Notes: generated by a model from the sequence alone, not told the origin. Counted from the stretch's first letter, positions 53,605-63,201 are shown. The stretch is DNA of 64,000 nucleotides from Solitalea longa (GCF_002920915.1 NZ_PQVF01000014.1:271-64270); one strand, 5' to 3'. Translations and numbers: made by a program.

Positions 53605-54624
53605 TTACTTAGGTTTATACTTCGAATCCTTTAGTATCTTCTGACTGTCGCTTTCGTTCATTAACTGTGCCAGAGTTACTTCCGGATTCTCCTTCATATA
53701 CTGACGCACGATTTGCCAGCCTGTCCAAACACCTAACATTGGTGCCGAATCATTTTCCTGACCAGAAGTAAATGGCGCATCGTTCAAATATTTGGCATAT
53801 TTCAGTTCATCAGTTGAATACAAAAGTCCCTGGCCCATAAAATCCGTCCACATGTCAGCTTTATAAGTATTACACCACTCAATTTGTTTTTGAGAAAACC
53901 CAATTTTTGCACTATCTGCCACATCCGGCAACGTGCTGTCTAAAAAGTACAAAATTTTACCGTTATAAATCATACGGTGCAACAGCGTTTTATCTCTTTC
54001 ATTCATCGGAAATTGCTGCTGTGCAAATGCTTTTAAGGCAAATGGGGCAATATGATCCTTGTTAAGTTTTCGTTGAATGAAATAAGGCAGGTTGACACTT
54101 TTCGACTGATAAAAACGATAGCCTTTACCCATGAACATATCCAATTCAATAGCCAGCGTATTGTTTACGGTGCTTGCCCCCAATTGGAAATCAGCAAGAT
54201 AAGTGACTATCTTCGGCACCTGTTTTTCAGGAAAATAAAATTTATAGTATTTGAAAGCAGCCGTCAGCTGTTTTTCAACGTCATCTAATTTTGGGTATAC
54301 CGAGTCAATATCATGTTTTAACAAGCTAAAATCACGATTATCCTTGATCATGGAAATCATGTTAATATTGTTGGTGTCAATAGGATCGGTATTTCTTAAA
54401 ATATTGCGAAAATAAATTGGGTAAAAATCGGGGTATTTTGCTTTCAATTGTGCTGCTGCTTTCACAAGCTCGGTCGTATCGATGTTAAACAGATCCTGTT
54501 CAAAACGATCAATTTTAACTGATAATTTGATGTCTGACACATCGGGATGCATTTTATCGCGTTTACAGCTAAACAGGCTCAATATTGGTAGAAGGCAAAT
54601 GACAACAATCTTTATCTTCGGCAT
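53605..54624 (-). CDS. gldB: Gliding motility lipoprotein GldB
   Basis: A 339-residue lipoprotein with lipobox SLFSC (Cys near residue 20). The GldB domain begins LSVKIDRFEQDLFNID and continues with LKAKYPDFYPIYFRNIL, YLADFQLGAST and the GKGYRFYQSKSVNLPYFIQRKLNKD segment. GldB is needed for gliding and secretion in Flavobacterium; its mechanism is unclear. As in Flavobacterium, nadE is close by (here divergent, beyond one outer-membrane gene). A full -7 box lies 31 bases upstream of its start. Confidence 0.9.
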   Translation of the reverse strand: MPKIKIVVICLLPILSLFSCKRDKMHPDVSDIKLSVKIDRFEQDLFNIDTTELVKAAAQLKAKYPDFYPIYFRNILRNTDPIDTNNINMISMIKDNRDFSLLKHDIDSVYPKLDDVEKQLTAAFKYYKFYFPEKQVPKIVTYLADFQLGASTVNNTLAIELDMFMGKGYRFYQSKSVNLPYFIQRKLNKDHIAPFALKAFAQQQFPMNERDKTLLHRMIYNGKILYFLDSTLPDVADSAKIGFSQKQIEWCNTYKADMWTDFMGQGLLYSTDELKYAKYLNDAPFTSGQENDSAPMLGVWTGWQIVRQYMKENPEVTLAQLMNESDSQKILKDSKYKPK

Positions 54625-54654
54625 AAATTATTTTTGGTTTTAAATTGATGTCGG

Positions 54655-54662
54655 CAAAGGTA
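54655..54662 (-). promoter_or_regulatory. -7 promoter box for gldB
   Basis: On the minus strand this is TACCTTTG, a full match to TAnnTTTG, 31 bases before the gldB start. No -33 TTTG is visible at 19-21 bases. Confidence 0.45.
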
Positions 54663-54771
54663 TTTAATAATGTGTGAAGTTCGATTTAAGAAATATGATT
54701 TTATGGGGCGCAGGATGAGCGTCCTAACAGTTTAAAAAACTAGAACTAGTGTTAATATTTATAAGATAACT

Positions 54772-55398
54772 ATGTATAAAAGAACATTTTTGATTATTGG
54801 GTTGATTTGCATCGGATTTGTGAGTAAAGCACAAAATTTTGATTTGGGTATAAAAGCTCATCCATTATTTGGTTGGATGAAACCTGATCAGGGATCAAAT
54901 AGTGGTGCGTTTACCGGTTTTTCTTACGGGCTTATGGGTGATTTCTATGTTAAGGAACGTTATGCCTTTAGTACAGAATTTGCCGTTACCAGTATGGGTG
55001 GAACAATAATAGAAGGCGATTCCCAAAATGGAATAGAAACTACCTATAAGATAAAATACATTGAGATTCCGCTATCCATGAAACTTAAAACCAACAAAAT
55101 GGGGCAGGGGCAGTTTTATGGTCAGTTTGGTTTTGTGCCGGGGTTTAATATAGGGGCGAAAGCAAGTGGTACGCAAACAGTAGGTGGCATTTCCACCGAT
55201 TTTGATGACAAAAATGTGCAAGACAATATTAACGGTGCCCGACTAGGACTTTTAATTGGTGGAGGTTATGAGTATTATTTTGATAACAGTACCCGTTTGG
55301 CCTTGGGATTAAGTTTTAACAACGGTTTTACCGATGTTTTTGATAATGGGAAAGCCACCAATTCTTATATGGCACTTAATGTAGGTATTTTCTTTTAG
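54772..55398 (+). CDS. Outer-membrane beta-barrel protein (PorT-like fold)
   Basis: A 208-residue protein with a signal peptide ending VSKAQ and then alternating amphipathic strands (FDLGIKAHPLFGWMKPD, FTGFSYGLMGDFYVKERYAFSTEFAVTSMGG, and a C-terminal strand ending MALNVGIFF). This is an eight-stranded beta-barrel of the OMP_b-brl type. Its function is unknown; the adjacent gldB makes a secretion or surface role possible but unproven. Confidence 0.82.
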   Translation: MYKRTFLIIGLICIGFVSKAQNFDLGIKAHPLFGWMKPDQGSNSGAFTGFSYGLMGDFYVKERYAFSTEFAVTSMGGTIIEGDSQNGIETTYKIKYIEIPLSMKLKTNKMGQGQFYGQFGFVPGFNIGAKASGTQTVGGISTDFDDKNVQDNINGARLGLLIGGGYEYYFDNSTRLALGLSFNNGFTDVFDNGKATNSYMALNVGIFF

Positions 55399-55433
55399 GG
55401 CGAAGAATTAAACATTGATCCTTAAAACCTTTT

Positions 55434-55441
55434 TATCTTTG
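55434..55441 (+). promoter_or_regulatory. -7 promoter box for nadE
   Basis: TATCTTTG is a full match to TAnnTTTG, 32 bases before the start at 55474. The only upstream TTG (55415-55417) is slightly too close. Confidence 0.45.
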
Positions 55442-55473
55442 TGGCAGTTTAAAAAATATACCTGAAACTGAAT

Positions 55474-57162
55474 ATGAAAATCGCACTGGCTCAATTAAAC
55501 TATCATATTGGCAACTTTGAATCGAATACCCAAAAAATTATTGAAAGTATAAAAGCAGCAAAAGCGCAGCATGCCGATCTGGTAGTTTTTTCGGAATTAG
55601 CGGTATGTGGTTATCCGGCGCGCGATTTCCTGGAGTTCGAAGAGTTTATTGATCATTGTGACGAGTCTATCCGACTAATTGCTGCTGAATGTGTGGATAT
55701 TGCGGCAGTTGTTGGTGCGCCATCTGTAAATCCAAAATTAGAAGGTAAAAACCTGTTTAATTCTGCCTACTTCCTTGAAAACGGAGTTGTTAAGGCCAAA
55801 GTGAATAAAACCCTTTTGCCTACTTATGATGTTTTTGACGAGTATCGTTATTTCGAACCTAATACGGAGTTTAAGCTGATTGAATTTAAAGGCAAAAAAA
55901 TAGCTTTAACTATTTGTGAAGACCTTTGGAATGTTGATGAAGATCCATTGTATGTAAAAGCTCCAATGGATGAGTTGATCCATCAAAAGCCCGACCTCAT
56001 GATCAATATTGCAGCCTCTCCTTTCGATTATCGTCACCGCGAAGACAGGTTGAAGGTTTTGGGTAATAATTGTGAGAAGTACAATTTACCTTTGATTTAT
56101 GTAAATCATATCGGGGCCCAAACCGAGCTTATTTTCGACGGCGGTTCAATGGTGATGAATGCCAATGGCAGCCTGGTCGAAGAAATGAACTATTTTGAGG
56201 AAGATTTATCATGCGTAGAGTTTAACAGTGATCTTATTACCCTGGAGGCTGATAAAGCAGTAATTGCAGGAGCCTGGCAGAATGAAGATAATAGCAGTTC
56301 GCTGGATGTGGCCGAACACGAAAGCATTGAACGTATCTATAATGCCCTGGTTTTGGGGATAAAGGATTACTTTACAAAATCGGGCTTTAATAAGGCTATA
56401 TTGGGTATGTCGGGGGGGATAGATTCAGCAGTGGTTTTGGCTTTGGCCGCTGAAGCCTTGGGAAAAGATAATGTATTGCCTGTTTTAATGCCTTCACAAT
56501 ATTCCACCGATCATTCTATTGATGATTCAATTGATATGGTTAACCGTATTGGCTGTAAGCATGAGATCATTCCCATCAAAGACATTTTCGAAACATTTGA
56601 ATCAACCTTAAAACCTCAGTTTAAAGATCTGCCTTTTAACCTTACGGAAGAAAATATGCAAGCGCGTATTCGCGGAGTGCTATTAATGGCCATGTCGAAT
56701 AAATTCGGATACATTTTATTGAATACTTCCAATAAAAGCGAAAATGCGGTGGGCTACGGTACCCTTTATGGAGATATGTGTGGAGGCCTGTCCGTAATAG
56801 GTGATGTTTACAAAATGCAGGTATTTGCATTGGCCCGATATATAAATCGAAACGGGATAATTATTCCCGAAAATATCATTACAAAAGCACCTTCGGCAGA
56901 GTTGCGTCCCGATCAGAAAGACAGTGATTCATTACCTGAATACGAGGTGCTTGACAAGGTTTTGTATCAATATATCGAATTAAGAAAAAGCTCTAAAGAA
57001 ATAATTGCACAAGGCTATGATGAAGCCCTTGTTAAGCGTATATTAAGGCTTGTTAATATTAATGAGTATAAACGTCACCAAACACCTCCAATATTAAGAG
57101 TTTCGTCAAAAGCCTTTGGAGTTGGCCGACGAATGCCTATTGTAGGTAAATATATTTTTTAA
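55474..57162 (+). CDS. nadE: Glutamine-dependent NAD+ synthetase
   Basis: A 562-residue two-domain enzyme. The N-terminal nitrilase-fold glutaminase has Glu in VVFSELAVCGYP, Lys in VNKTLLPTYDVFDEYRYF and Cys in LTICEDLWNVDED. The C-terminal synthetase has the PP-loop GMSGGIDSAVVLALAAEALG and NKSENAVGYGTLYGDMCGG. It makes NAD+ from deamido-NAD+, ATP and glutamine. Confidence 0.96.
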   Translation: MKIALAQLNYHIGNFESNTQKIIESIKAAKAQHADLVVFSELAVCGYPARDFLEFEEFIDHCDESIRLIAAECVDIAAVVGAPSVNPKLEGKNLFNSAYFLENGVVKAKVNKTLLPTYDVFDEYRYFEPNTEFKLIEFKGKKIALTICEDLWNVDEDPLYVKAPMDELIHQKPDLMINIAASPFDYRHREDRLKVLGNNCEKYNLPLIYVNHIGAQTELIFDGGSMVMNANGSLVEEMNYFEEDLSCVEFNSDLITLEADKAVIAGAWQNEDNSSSLDVAEHESIERIYNALVLGIKDYFTKSGFNKAILGMSGGIDSAVVLALAAEALGKDNVLPVLMPSQYSTDHSIDDSIDMVNRIGCKHEIIPIKDIFETFESTLKPQFKDLPFNLTEENMQARIRGVLLMAMSNKFGYILLNTSNKSENAVGYGTLYGDMCGGLSVIGDVYKMQVFALARYINRNGIIIPENIITKAPSAELRPDQKDSDSLPEYEVLDKVLYQYIELRKSSKEIIAQGYDEALVKRILRLVNINEYKRHQTPPILRVSSKAFGVGRRMPIVGKYIF

Positions 57163-57286
57163 ACAATAGTTAAAACCAGTGGTAAATCGCTTATTGCTAG
57201 TCTGTTAAGGAAAGTGTATTTTTTACAACAAGGTCTTTTAAAAATCAATTTAATAAGTAAATTTACCACCCACACAAATTATTATT

Positions 57287-58192
57287 ATGGAAAGATATCT
57301 TGGTATAGATGTGGGGGGGAATCACGTTAAAACCGGAATCGTTGACAATACTGGAGAGATCCAGGATTTCAAAAGTTTTGAAACAGCCGAATTAAGAAAA
57401 AACGGCCAGTTCGTGGAAAACCTTCTTGATCGAATTGTTTATCGATTGATCAATCACAAGGACGTTCAAAAGATAGGAATCGGCTTGCCGGGCACTATTA
57501 CTAAAGATCGTTCTACTCCAATTGAAATTACTGCAATACCTGAAATTAACGGGGTGAAATTGCAGTCAGCTTTTCAAAAGCGTTTTCCTGGAATGGACAT
57601 TTTTCTTGAAAATGATGCAAACGCCGCAGCCTTGGGCGAATTGCATTTTGCCAAAAAAAGAATTCCTGACACTTACGGATTTATTACCCTTGGAACCGGT
57701 ATTGGAAGTGCCGCGGTGATCGACCGCCGTATTTTCACTGGCGGTGATGGTAATGGTTTGGAGTTAGGGCATATTCCTTCAAGAAACAATAAAACGCTTG
57801 AGCAGAATATTGGCAAACAAGGGATTATCAACTTAATTGGTGAACGTTTGGAAGCTTATAGCGGTCAAACCAAAGTGTCACGTGAAGAGCCTATCTCTGC
57901 AACCCGTACAGTAGTTGCGGCTACTGAAGGTGATGAATTTGCCCGCAACGTATTTTACGAAGTCGGCGAAATTTTAGGTGAAGGCTTGGTTTCTTTCATC
58001 CGCATAATGGATATTAAAACCATTATTATCGGAGGTGGATTATCTGCTGCCTATCAGTTCATCGAACCTGGTATTAAAAAACAACTCGAGTATTATTTAA
58101 CACCTTATTACCTGAAAGATCTTAAACTTTATTTAGCTTCTTTAGGTAATGATGCAGGTTTGTTAGGAGCTGCTTCACTTTGTTTTGATTAG
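57287..58192 (+). CDS. ROK-family sugar kinase
   Basis: A 301-residue ROK protein. The ATP-binding phosphate loop is YLGIDVGGNHVKTGIVD, the catalytic Asp is in FLENDANAAALGE, and the second loop is TLGTGIGSAAVIDRRIF. The usual zinc-binding Cys cluster is absent: after ELGHIP the sequence reads SRNNKTLEQNIGKQG. It is probably a glucokinase or related hexose kinase; polyphosphate use, as in PpgK, cannot be excluded. It is monocistronic. Confidence 0.85.
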   Translation: MERYLGIDVGGNHVKTGIVDNTGEIQDFKSFETAELRKNGQFVENLLDRIVYRLINHKDVQKIGIGLPGTITKDRSTPIEITAIPEINGVKLQSAFQKRFPGMDIFLENDANAAALGELHFAKKRIPDTYGFITLGTGIGSAAVIDRRIFTGGDGNGLELGHIPSRNNKTLEQNIGKQGIINLIGERLEAYSGQTKVSREEPISATRTVVAATEGDEFARNVFYEVGEILGEGLVSFIRIMDIKTIIIGGGLSAAYQFIEPGIKKQLEYYLTPYYLKDLKLYLASLGNDAGLLGAASLCFD

Positions 58193-58215
58193 GAAATAAT
58201 TTAATCAGATAGTAG

Positions 58216-58248
58216 AACCGCCTAGTATTTTATTAGGCGGTTTTTTTT
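58216..58248 (+). terminator. Terminator after the ROK kinase gene
   Basis: AACCGCCTA (58216-58224) pairs with TAGGCGGTT (58234-58242) and is followed by eight T residues. Confidence 0.88.
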
Positions 58249-58277
58249 GTTAGAGCCCGAATTTATAAATTAACCGA

Positions 58278-58841
58278 ATGCAAGCATTAATCAATTATTT
58301 CACTGTTCAGGGCTTTCTTGAAGAAAGTTTGAAAGCTTTTTTATCCTGCATCAAACCAAGGAAATTTAAAGCCAATGATTTCATTATGGCAGCCGGGCAA
58401 ACAGAGAATTACCTTTCTTTTATTAGTTCGGGAGCAGTGAGGTATTTTGTTTTAGTGGATGATAAAGAAACTACCTTTGACTTTGCGTTTGCCAACTCTT
58501 TTTATTGTGCCTATGATTCGTTTTATGATCGAAAACCCTCTCAGCTTTTTATTCAGGCGGTCACTGATTGCGAACTGTATTCTATTTCTTATCAAAATTT
58601 AACTGAATTATATAAGCAGTGTGACACGGCACGTTTGTTGGGGCAGTTGGCAACAGAATCCCTGCTTTCGAAAAAGGTAAAGCGGGAATTGGATTTACTT
58701 ACAAAATCTCCTGCTGAGCGATACTTAAACTTGTTTTCGCAAAATCCTAAATTGATTGAGCAAATTCCTCAAAAGTTTATTGCCTCCTATATTGGTGTGG
58801 TTCCCGAAACATTAAGTCGCATTCGTAAGCGCATTAGTTGA
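58278..58841 (+). CDS. Crp/Fnr-family transcriptional regulator
   Basis: A 187-residue protein. Residues about 20-110 form a cyclic-nucleotide-binding-like beta roll (ISSGAVRYFVLVDDKETTFDFAF), followed by a dimer helix and a short winged HTH region (IPQKFIASYIGVVPETLSRIRKRIS). There are no Fnr-type Cys residues, so it is not an iron-sulfur sensor of that kind. It probably regulates the adjacent MBL hydrolase, 64 bases downstream; this is inference. Confidence 0.85.
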   Translation: MQALINYFTVQGFLEESLKAFLSCIKPRKFKANDFIMAAGQTENYLSFISSGAVRYFVLVDDKETTFDFAFANSFYCAYDSFYDRKPSQLFIQAVTDCELYSISYQNLTELYKQCDTARLLGQLATESLLSKKVKRELDLLTKSPAERYLNLFSQNPKLIEQIPQKFIASYIGVVPETLSRIRKRIS

Positions 58842-58905
58842 CCAAACTCAATGACCGCCGAAAATCTTACGCTCAAATTTGTGTCGAAAATCAAATATTC
58901 GACAT

Positions 58906-59703
58906 ATGAAAATTACTATTACCCACATCGACACAGCCTGTGTTTTAATCAACATCAACGGGTTTAAAATTTTAACCGACCCCACCCTCGATAAAAGAGA
59001 CAAGCTTTTGCCAAGCTATGTAAGCAAACCGCTCTCTTTTTCTAAAAAGTATTTTAACCCGGCCTTAACGGCAAACGAAATAGGAGATGTTGACCTGGTG
59101 TTGCTAAGCCATGATCATCATAAAGACAATTTAGATAATAAGGGGCGTGAATTTATAAAGAAGGTGCCTTTGGTTTTATCAACCGTTGATGCGGTTAAGC
59201 GCTTACAGCAAACTAATGTTAAAGGATTACAAAACTGGCAAGAGTTTTCAATTGATAATGACCGGATCAGTGGTTTGAAAATTACAGCAATTCCGGCATT
59301 GCACACTACTATTAAACGGCTTAAACCGATTATCGGTGAAGTAATTGGTTTTATGATCGAATGGCAGGAAAATCCCAATGGAGGGATTTATATTTCGGGT
59401 GATACGGTTTTATTTGATGGGATTTATGAGCTCGCAAAACGGTTTCCTAAGATTGAAACGGCTATTCTGCATCTGGGAGCAGGTGCGTTCCCTTATCTGA
59501 AAAAGGGTTTACGCTTAACGATGGATGCGGCAGAGGCAGTAAAAGTGACGAAATTGTTAAACCCCGAAAAAGTAATTCCTATACATTATAAAGGCTGGTG
59601 GCATTTTAAAGAATCAGTTTCTTCATTGCATGATACCGTTACACGGTCGGAGGTGAGTGATAAATTTATTTGGCTTGAAAGTGGAGTAGAAACGATGATT
59701 TAA
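58906..59703 (+). CDS. MBL-fold metallo-hydrolase (UlaG-like)
   Basis: A 265-residue protein. Metal-binding HxHxDH-type residues are in LLSHDHHKDNLD, and further ligands are in GDTVLFDG and PIHYKGWWHF. It begins KITITHIDTACVLININGFKILTDPT, as in the YtnP/UlaG-like group of small-molecule hydrolases. The start is ATG at 58906, since a TTG at 58879 would add nine unmatched residues. It follows the Crp-like regulator. Confidence 0.87.
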   Translation: MKITITHIDTACVLININGFKILTDPTLDKRDKLLPSYVSKPLSFSKKYFNPALTANEIGDVDLVLLSHDHHKDNLDNKGREFIKKVPLVLSTVDAVKRLQQTNVKGLQNWQEFSIDNDRISGLKITAIPALHTTIKRLKPIIGEVIGFMIEWQENPNGGIYISGDTVLFDGIYELAKRFPKIETAILHLGAGAFPYLKKGLRLTMDAAEAVKVTKLLNPEKVIPIHYKGWWHFKESVSSLHDTVTRSEVSDKFIWLESGVETMI

Positions 59704-59720
59704 CCGGAAGCGAAAGCTTT

Positions 59721-59765
59721 GATTAGACGAAGGTTTTGAGTTATTCTCAAAACTTTCGTCTAATC
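59721..59765. repeat. 20-bp stem-loop between convergent MBL and lnt genes
   Basis: GATTAGACGAAGGTTTTGAG (59721-59740) pairs with CTCAAAACTTTCGTCTAATC (59746-59765) with one G-U pair, around TTATT. There is no T-run on either side. It may still terminate transcription or protect 3' ends of both convergent messages. Confidence 0.7.
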
Positions 59766-59779
59766 ATGCATTTCAATAT

Positions 59780-61420
59780 TTAGGCATTTAACTTAATCCC
59801 TCTGCTCATAAATTTCCATAAAAAGGAAAGCAGAATAAATCCGAAGGCAAAAATACTCCCGATAACAGCGATGATATCTCCACGCGTGCTATAAAAGGTA
59901 AGGGTTGTATTCAGGTTGATGTCAGCTTTAATTGCTGTTGGTTCCCACCATTTGGTTTGTTTAATAATATCGCCGCGTTGGTTAATAAAAGCAGAGATGC
60001 CTGTATTGGCCGATCGTACAATGCTTCTTCGGGTTTCAATGGCCCTGAGTTTAGCATATTGAAAATGTTGTTTATAACCGGAGGTGTTTTTCCACCAGCC
60101 GTCGTTGGTGATGATGGCCATTAGTTGTGCATCTTGCAAAACATGGTCAGCCATAAAAGAACCAAAAATTGATTCATAGCAAATAGCAGGAGCCACGCCA
60201 ATGCCGCTTTGTGCATAAAGCACAGGGTTCGCATTATCTTTTCCATAGCCACCTGATGTTCCTCCCAAGTCAATAACAATATTGCCTAAAAAGCCTAACA
60301 CATTTGAATAAGGGTAAGATTCAACTCCTGGCACTAATTTACTCTTGTGATACACCTGCACCTTTGATGAGTTTTCAATGAGCATACCAGCATTGTAAAC
60401 ATCGTAATATCGGCTGCTTTCTTTATTGTATCGGGCTGTCGAAGTTCTTTTGTCATTGTACCATTTAACGGTTACGGCACCGGTTAATACATTTCCATTT
60501 TTATATTTCGATAGAAAACGCTTTATTAATTCCACGCTGGGGTCATAGGGCAAATCATCTTCTCTAACCAATGGAATAATAGCTGTTTCGGGCCAAATGA
60601 AAAACTCCGTATTGGGCTGGCCCAAAGAATCAGAAAGGTGAATTAATCGTTCAAGCTGTTGTTCGGGCGGAAGTCCATTGAATTTTTCAGTGAATGGATC
60701 AACATTAGGCTGCACAACAACCACATTTGAAGGATTTCCGGCTTCTTCAAAATGATTATATATCCAAAGAGAAAAAGCAACGGGAATGGCCAAATGAAGA
60801 GCAAAACGAAGGACAAGCCATTTTAAGCCGGCAAGTGATTTTTTCTCTGCTTTTAATATTAATGAATATTTGTAGATACGATAAACTAAAACATTAGCCA
60901 GTAAGATCCATAAGGAACCTCCAAAAACACCTGTATATTCATACCATTGCACTATTTGGTGGTATTCTGCTAAGCCATTTCCTAAGGTCATCCACGGAAA
61001 TGCCAGTTGCCATTCCTGGTGTAAGTATTCATAGCCTATCCAGCCGCAGACAAGTGCAGCCAGGGCAATATTTTCGCCAAAGTTTCTCCGCACCTTGTGA
61101 TATAAAAGGAAAGCGAAACTTATTAATAAGGAGCCCAAAAGTAATGGCACACTTACAATAGCAAGGGCTCCGGCAACACCAAGTTCTTGTCCGGCGTTAT
61201 AGATCCAGTATAACGATAAGGTGTTCCAGATAAAAAAAGCAAAAAAACTGTTTCTGAATATTCTTCCTCCGGCCTTAGGCACATGCTTTAATTGATCGGC
61301 TAAAATCAGTAAAGGAACCAGGGCAACAAATAAAAGCGGAGCAAAAGGTAATGGCGGCCATGCCAACCATAATAATAATCCGGTTAATGCAGGTAGAAGC
61401 AGGTTTTTTGTCTTAAACAT
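59780..61420 (-). CDS. lnt: Apolipoprotein N-acyltransferase
   Basis: A 546-residue protein with six or more N-terminal transmembrane helices, a periplasmic nitrilase-fold domain, and a final helix. The catalytic triad is Glu in FFIWPETAIIP, Lys in VYHKSKLVPGVESYP and Cys in APAICYESIFG. It adds the third acyl chain to lipoproteins, acting after the lspA product encoded at 14580-15191. Confidence 0.93.
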   Translation of the reverse strand: MFKTKNLLLPALTGLLLWLAWPPLPFAPLLFVALVPLLILADQLKHVPKAGGRIFRNSFFAFFIWNTLSLYWIYNAGQELGVAGALAIVSVPLLLGSLLISFAFLLYHKVRRNFGENIALAALVCGWIGYEYLHQEWQLAFPWMTLGNGLAEYHQIVQWYEYTGVFGGSLWILLANVLVYRIYKYSLILKAEKKSLAGLKWLVLRFALHLAIPVAFSLWIYNHFEEAGNPSNVVVVQPNVDPFTEKFNGLPPEQQLERLIHLSDSLGQPNTEFFIWPETAIIPLVREDDLPYDPSVELIKRFLSKYKNGNVLTGAVTVKWYNDKRTSTARYNKESSRYYDVYNAGMLIENSSKVQVYHKSKLVPGVESYPYSNVLGFLGNIVIDLGGTSGGYGKDNANPVLYAQSGIGVAPAICYESIFGSFMADHVLQDAQLMAIITNDGWWKNTSGYKQHFQYAKLRAIETRRSIVRSANTGISAFINQRGDIIKQTKWWEPTAIKADINLNTTLTFYSTRGDIIAVIGSIFAFGFILLSFLWKFMSRGIKLNA

Positions 61421-61459
61421 GTTTTTGAATAAAATGTATTTAAATGAAAGCAGTTTACA

Positions 61460-62455
61460 CTACTTATTCTTAAGTATATCTTTTAATTGTTTTTCTAATA
61501 ATTGTTTATCGGGTAAGTACAACTGGTATTTTGAAACGAATATTTTATTGGATAATCCTCCGGTTGCAAATTCTACCAATACTTCATCTTTTTCAGCAGA
61601 TAATATAATTCCTATTGGTTCATTATCTCCATCTATATTTTCTTCTGTTTTAAAATAATTAAGATATAAGTTCATTTGGCCAATATCCGTATGTTTCACT
61701 TTCCTCGTTTTAAGGTCTATGATAACGAAACACCTCAATATGCGATGATAAAATACTAAGTCTACATAAAAGTGAGTGTTTCGTAAAGATATTTTATACT
61801 GTCGAGCGACAAATGTGAAGCCTTTTCCTAATTCCAAAAGAAAAAGCTGCAAATTGTCTATGATTTTCTGCTCTAATTGTTTTTCAGAAACTTTATTTGA
61901 ATGAGGAATATTTAAAAAGTCCAGAATATATGGGTCCTTTATTATTTCGATTGGCGAAGAAACTACCTGACCATTTTTGGCAAGGTCCATAACCCCATCT
62001 TTATTCCTGCTAAGCGCTAAGCGTTCAAATAATGATGAATCTATTCTTCGTTCCAACTCTCTAACAGACCAGCCTTCGTTTATACTTTGTTTTTCATAAA
62101 AGTTACGTGCAGTATCGTCAGATAGACTTAGCAAACTTATGTAATGGCTCCAACTCAAATTGGCAGACACTGTCTGCCAATTTGGATATGTAATATAAAA
62201 ACGACGCATGTCTAGAACATTTCGTCTGCCAAATCCCTTTCCATATCGCAGGTTCAAATCTTTGGATAGCTTTGATAATAAGCCGCTTCCATATTCTGCA
62301 CGTTCATTTCCATGCTGTTCAAACTCAACAATGTGTCTGCCAATTTCCCAGTTAGCTTTTACTAATTCATTGTTGATGAAAGTAATAGCTTTTTGTCGGG
62401 ATGCTTCTATTGTTTGACCAATAGAAAGAAGGAGGTCGTCGTAGTTGTTTTTCAT
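61460..62455 (-). CDS. PDDEXK nuclease, YhcG/DUF1016 family
   Basis: A 331-residue protein. The N-terminal DUF1016 helical domain (INNELVKANWEIGRHIVEFEQ; KGFGRRNVLDMRRFYITYP) is followed by a PDDEXK nuclease domain (FYVDLVFYHRILRCFVIIDLKTRKVKH, catalytic D...D.K pattern; then GQMNLYLNYF). This family is patchily distributed, often as a single mobile accessory gene, and its biological role is not settled. It lies between the conserved genes lnt and rsmI, 20 bases after rsmI. Confidence 0.88.
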   Translation of the reverse strand: MKNNYDDLLLSIGQTIEASRQKAITFINNELVKANWEIGRHIVEFEQHGNERAEYGSGLLSKLSKDLNLRYGKGFGRRNVLDMRRFYITYPNWQTVSANLSWSHYISLLSLSDDTARNFYEKQSINEGWSVRELERRIDSSLFERLALSRNKDGVMDLAKNGQVVSSPIEIIKDPYILDFLNIPHSNKVSEKQLEQKIIDNLQLFLLELGKGFTFVARQYKISLRNTHFYVDLVFYHRILRCFVIIDLKTRKVKHTDIGQMNLYLNYFKTEENIDGDNEPIGIILSAEKDEVLVEFATGGLSNKIFVSKYQLYLPDKQLLEKQLKDILKNK

Positions 62456-62475
62456 AGGCTAAGAATCATAACTAT

Positions 62476-63201
62476 CTAATCCTCATTGTTTGTATACTTG
62501 TCTTTATTCTTGCTCCTTTTTTCTTTAGCCTCTGTTCCGCCTACACAAATCACAAATTCACCTTTTAACACATTGTTTTCAAAATGTGATTTTATTTCTT
62601 TTAAGGTACCCCGAACATTTTCTTCAAACACCTTGCTGATCTCTCTTGATGCACAGCCTTGACGGTCTTCACCAAAATACTGAATAAATTCTTCCAGAGT
62701 TTTTAACAAACGATGTGGCGATTCATAGAATATCATGGTCCTGTCTTCCTGCACCAATTCCTTAAGCCGTGTTTGACGGCCTTTTTTTACAGGCAGAAAA
62801 CCTTCAAAACAGAAACGGTCGCAAGGGAGCCCCGAGTTTACCAACGCCGGAACAAAGGCGGTGGCGCCAGGCAAGGTTTCCAGGGGAATCTCTTCTTTAA
62901 TACATTCGCGCACCAGCAAAAAACCGGGGTCTGAAATGCCCGGTGTCCCGGCGTCACTGATCAGGGCAATCGTTTGGCCTGCTTTTAAAAATTTGATCAC
63001 CTCTGCCACTGCTTTATGTTCATTATGCTGGTGATGCGAAAACATCTTTTTGTCGATTTCAAAATGTCTTAGCAGCTGCCCGGCATTACGTGTGTCCTCT
63101 GCCAAAACCAGGTCGGCCTCTTTCAGTAAACGCAGCGCCCTAAGGGTAATATCTTCAAGATTGCCAACAGGGGTTGGGATAAGGTAAAGTTTTCCGGTCA
63201 T
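62476..63201 (-). CDS. rsmI: 16S rRNA (cytidine1402-2'-O)-methyltransferase
   Basis: A 241-residue SAM-dependent tetrapyrrole-methylase-fold enzyme. It opens KLYLIPTPVGNLEDITLRAL with LAEDTRNAGQLL, then IALISDAGTPGISDPG (SAM-binding) and LPGATAFVPALVNSGLP. It 2'-O-methylates C1402 of 16S rRNA in the decoding centre. It is divergent from serS. Confidence 0.94.
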   Translation of the reverse strand: MTGKLYLIPTPVGNLEDITLRALRLLKEADLVLAEDTRNAGQLLRHFEIDKKMFSHHQHNEHKAVAEVIKFLKAGQTIALISDAGTPGISDPGFLLVRECIKEEIPLETLPGATAFVPALVNSGLPCDRFCFEGFLPVKKGRQTRLKELVQEDRTMIFYESPHRLLKTLEEFIQYFGEDRQGCASREISKVFEENVRGTLKEIKSHFENNVLKGEFVICVGGTEAKEKRSKNKDKYTNNED

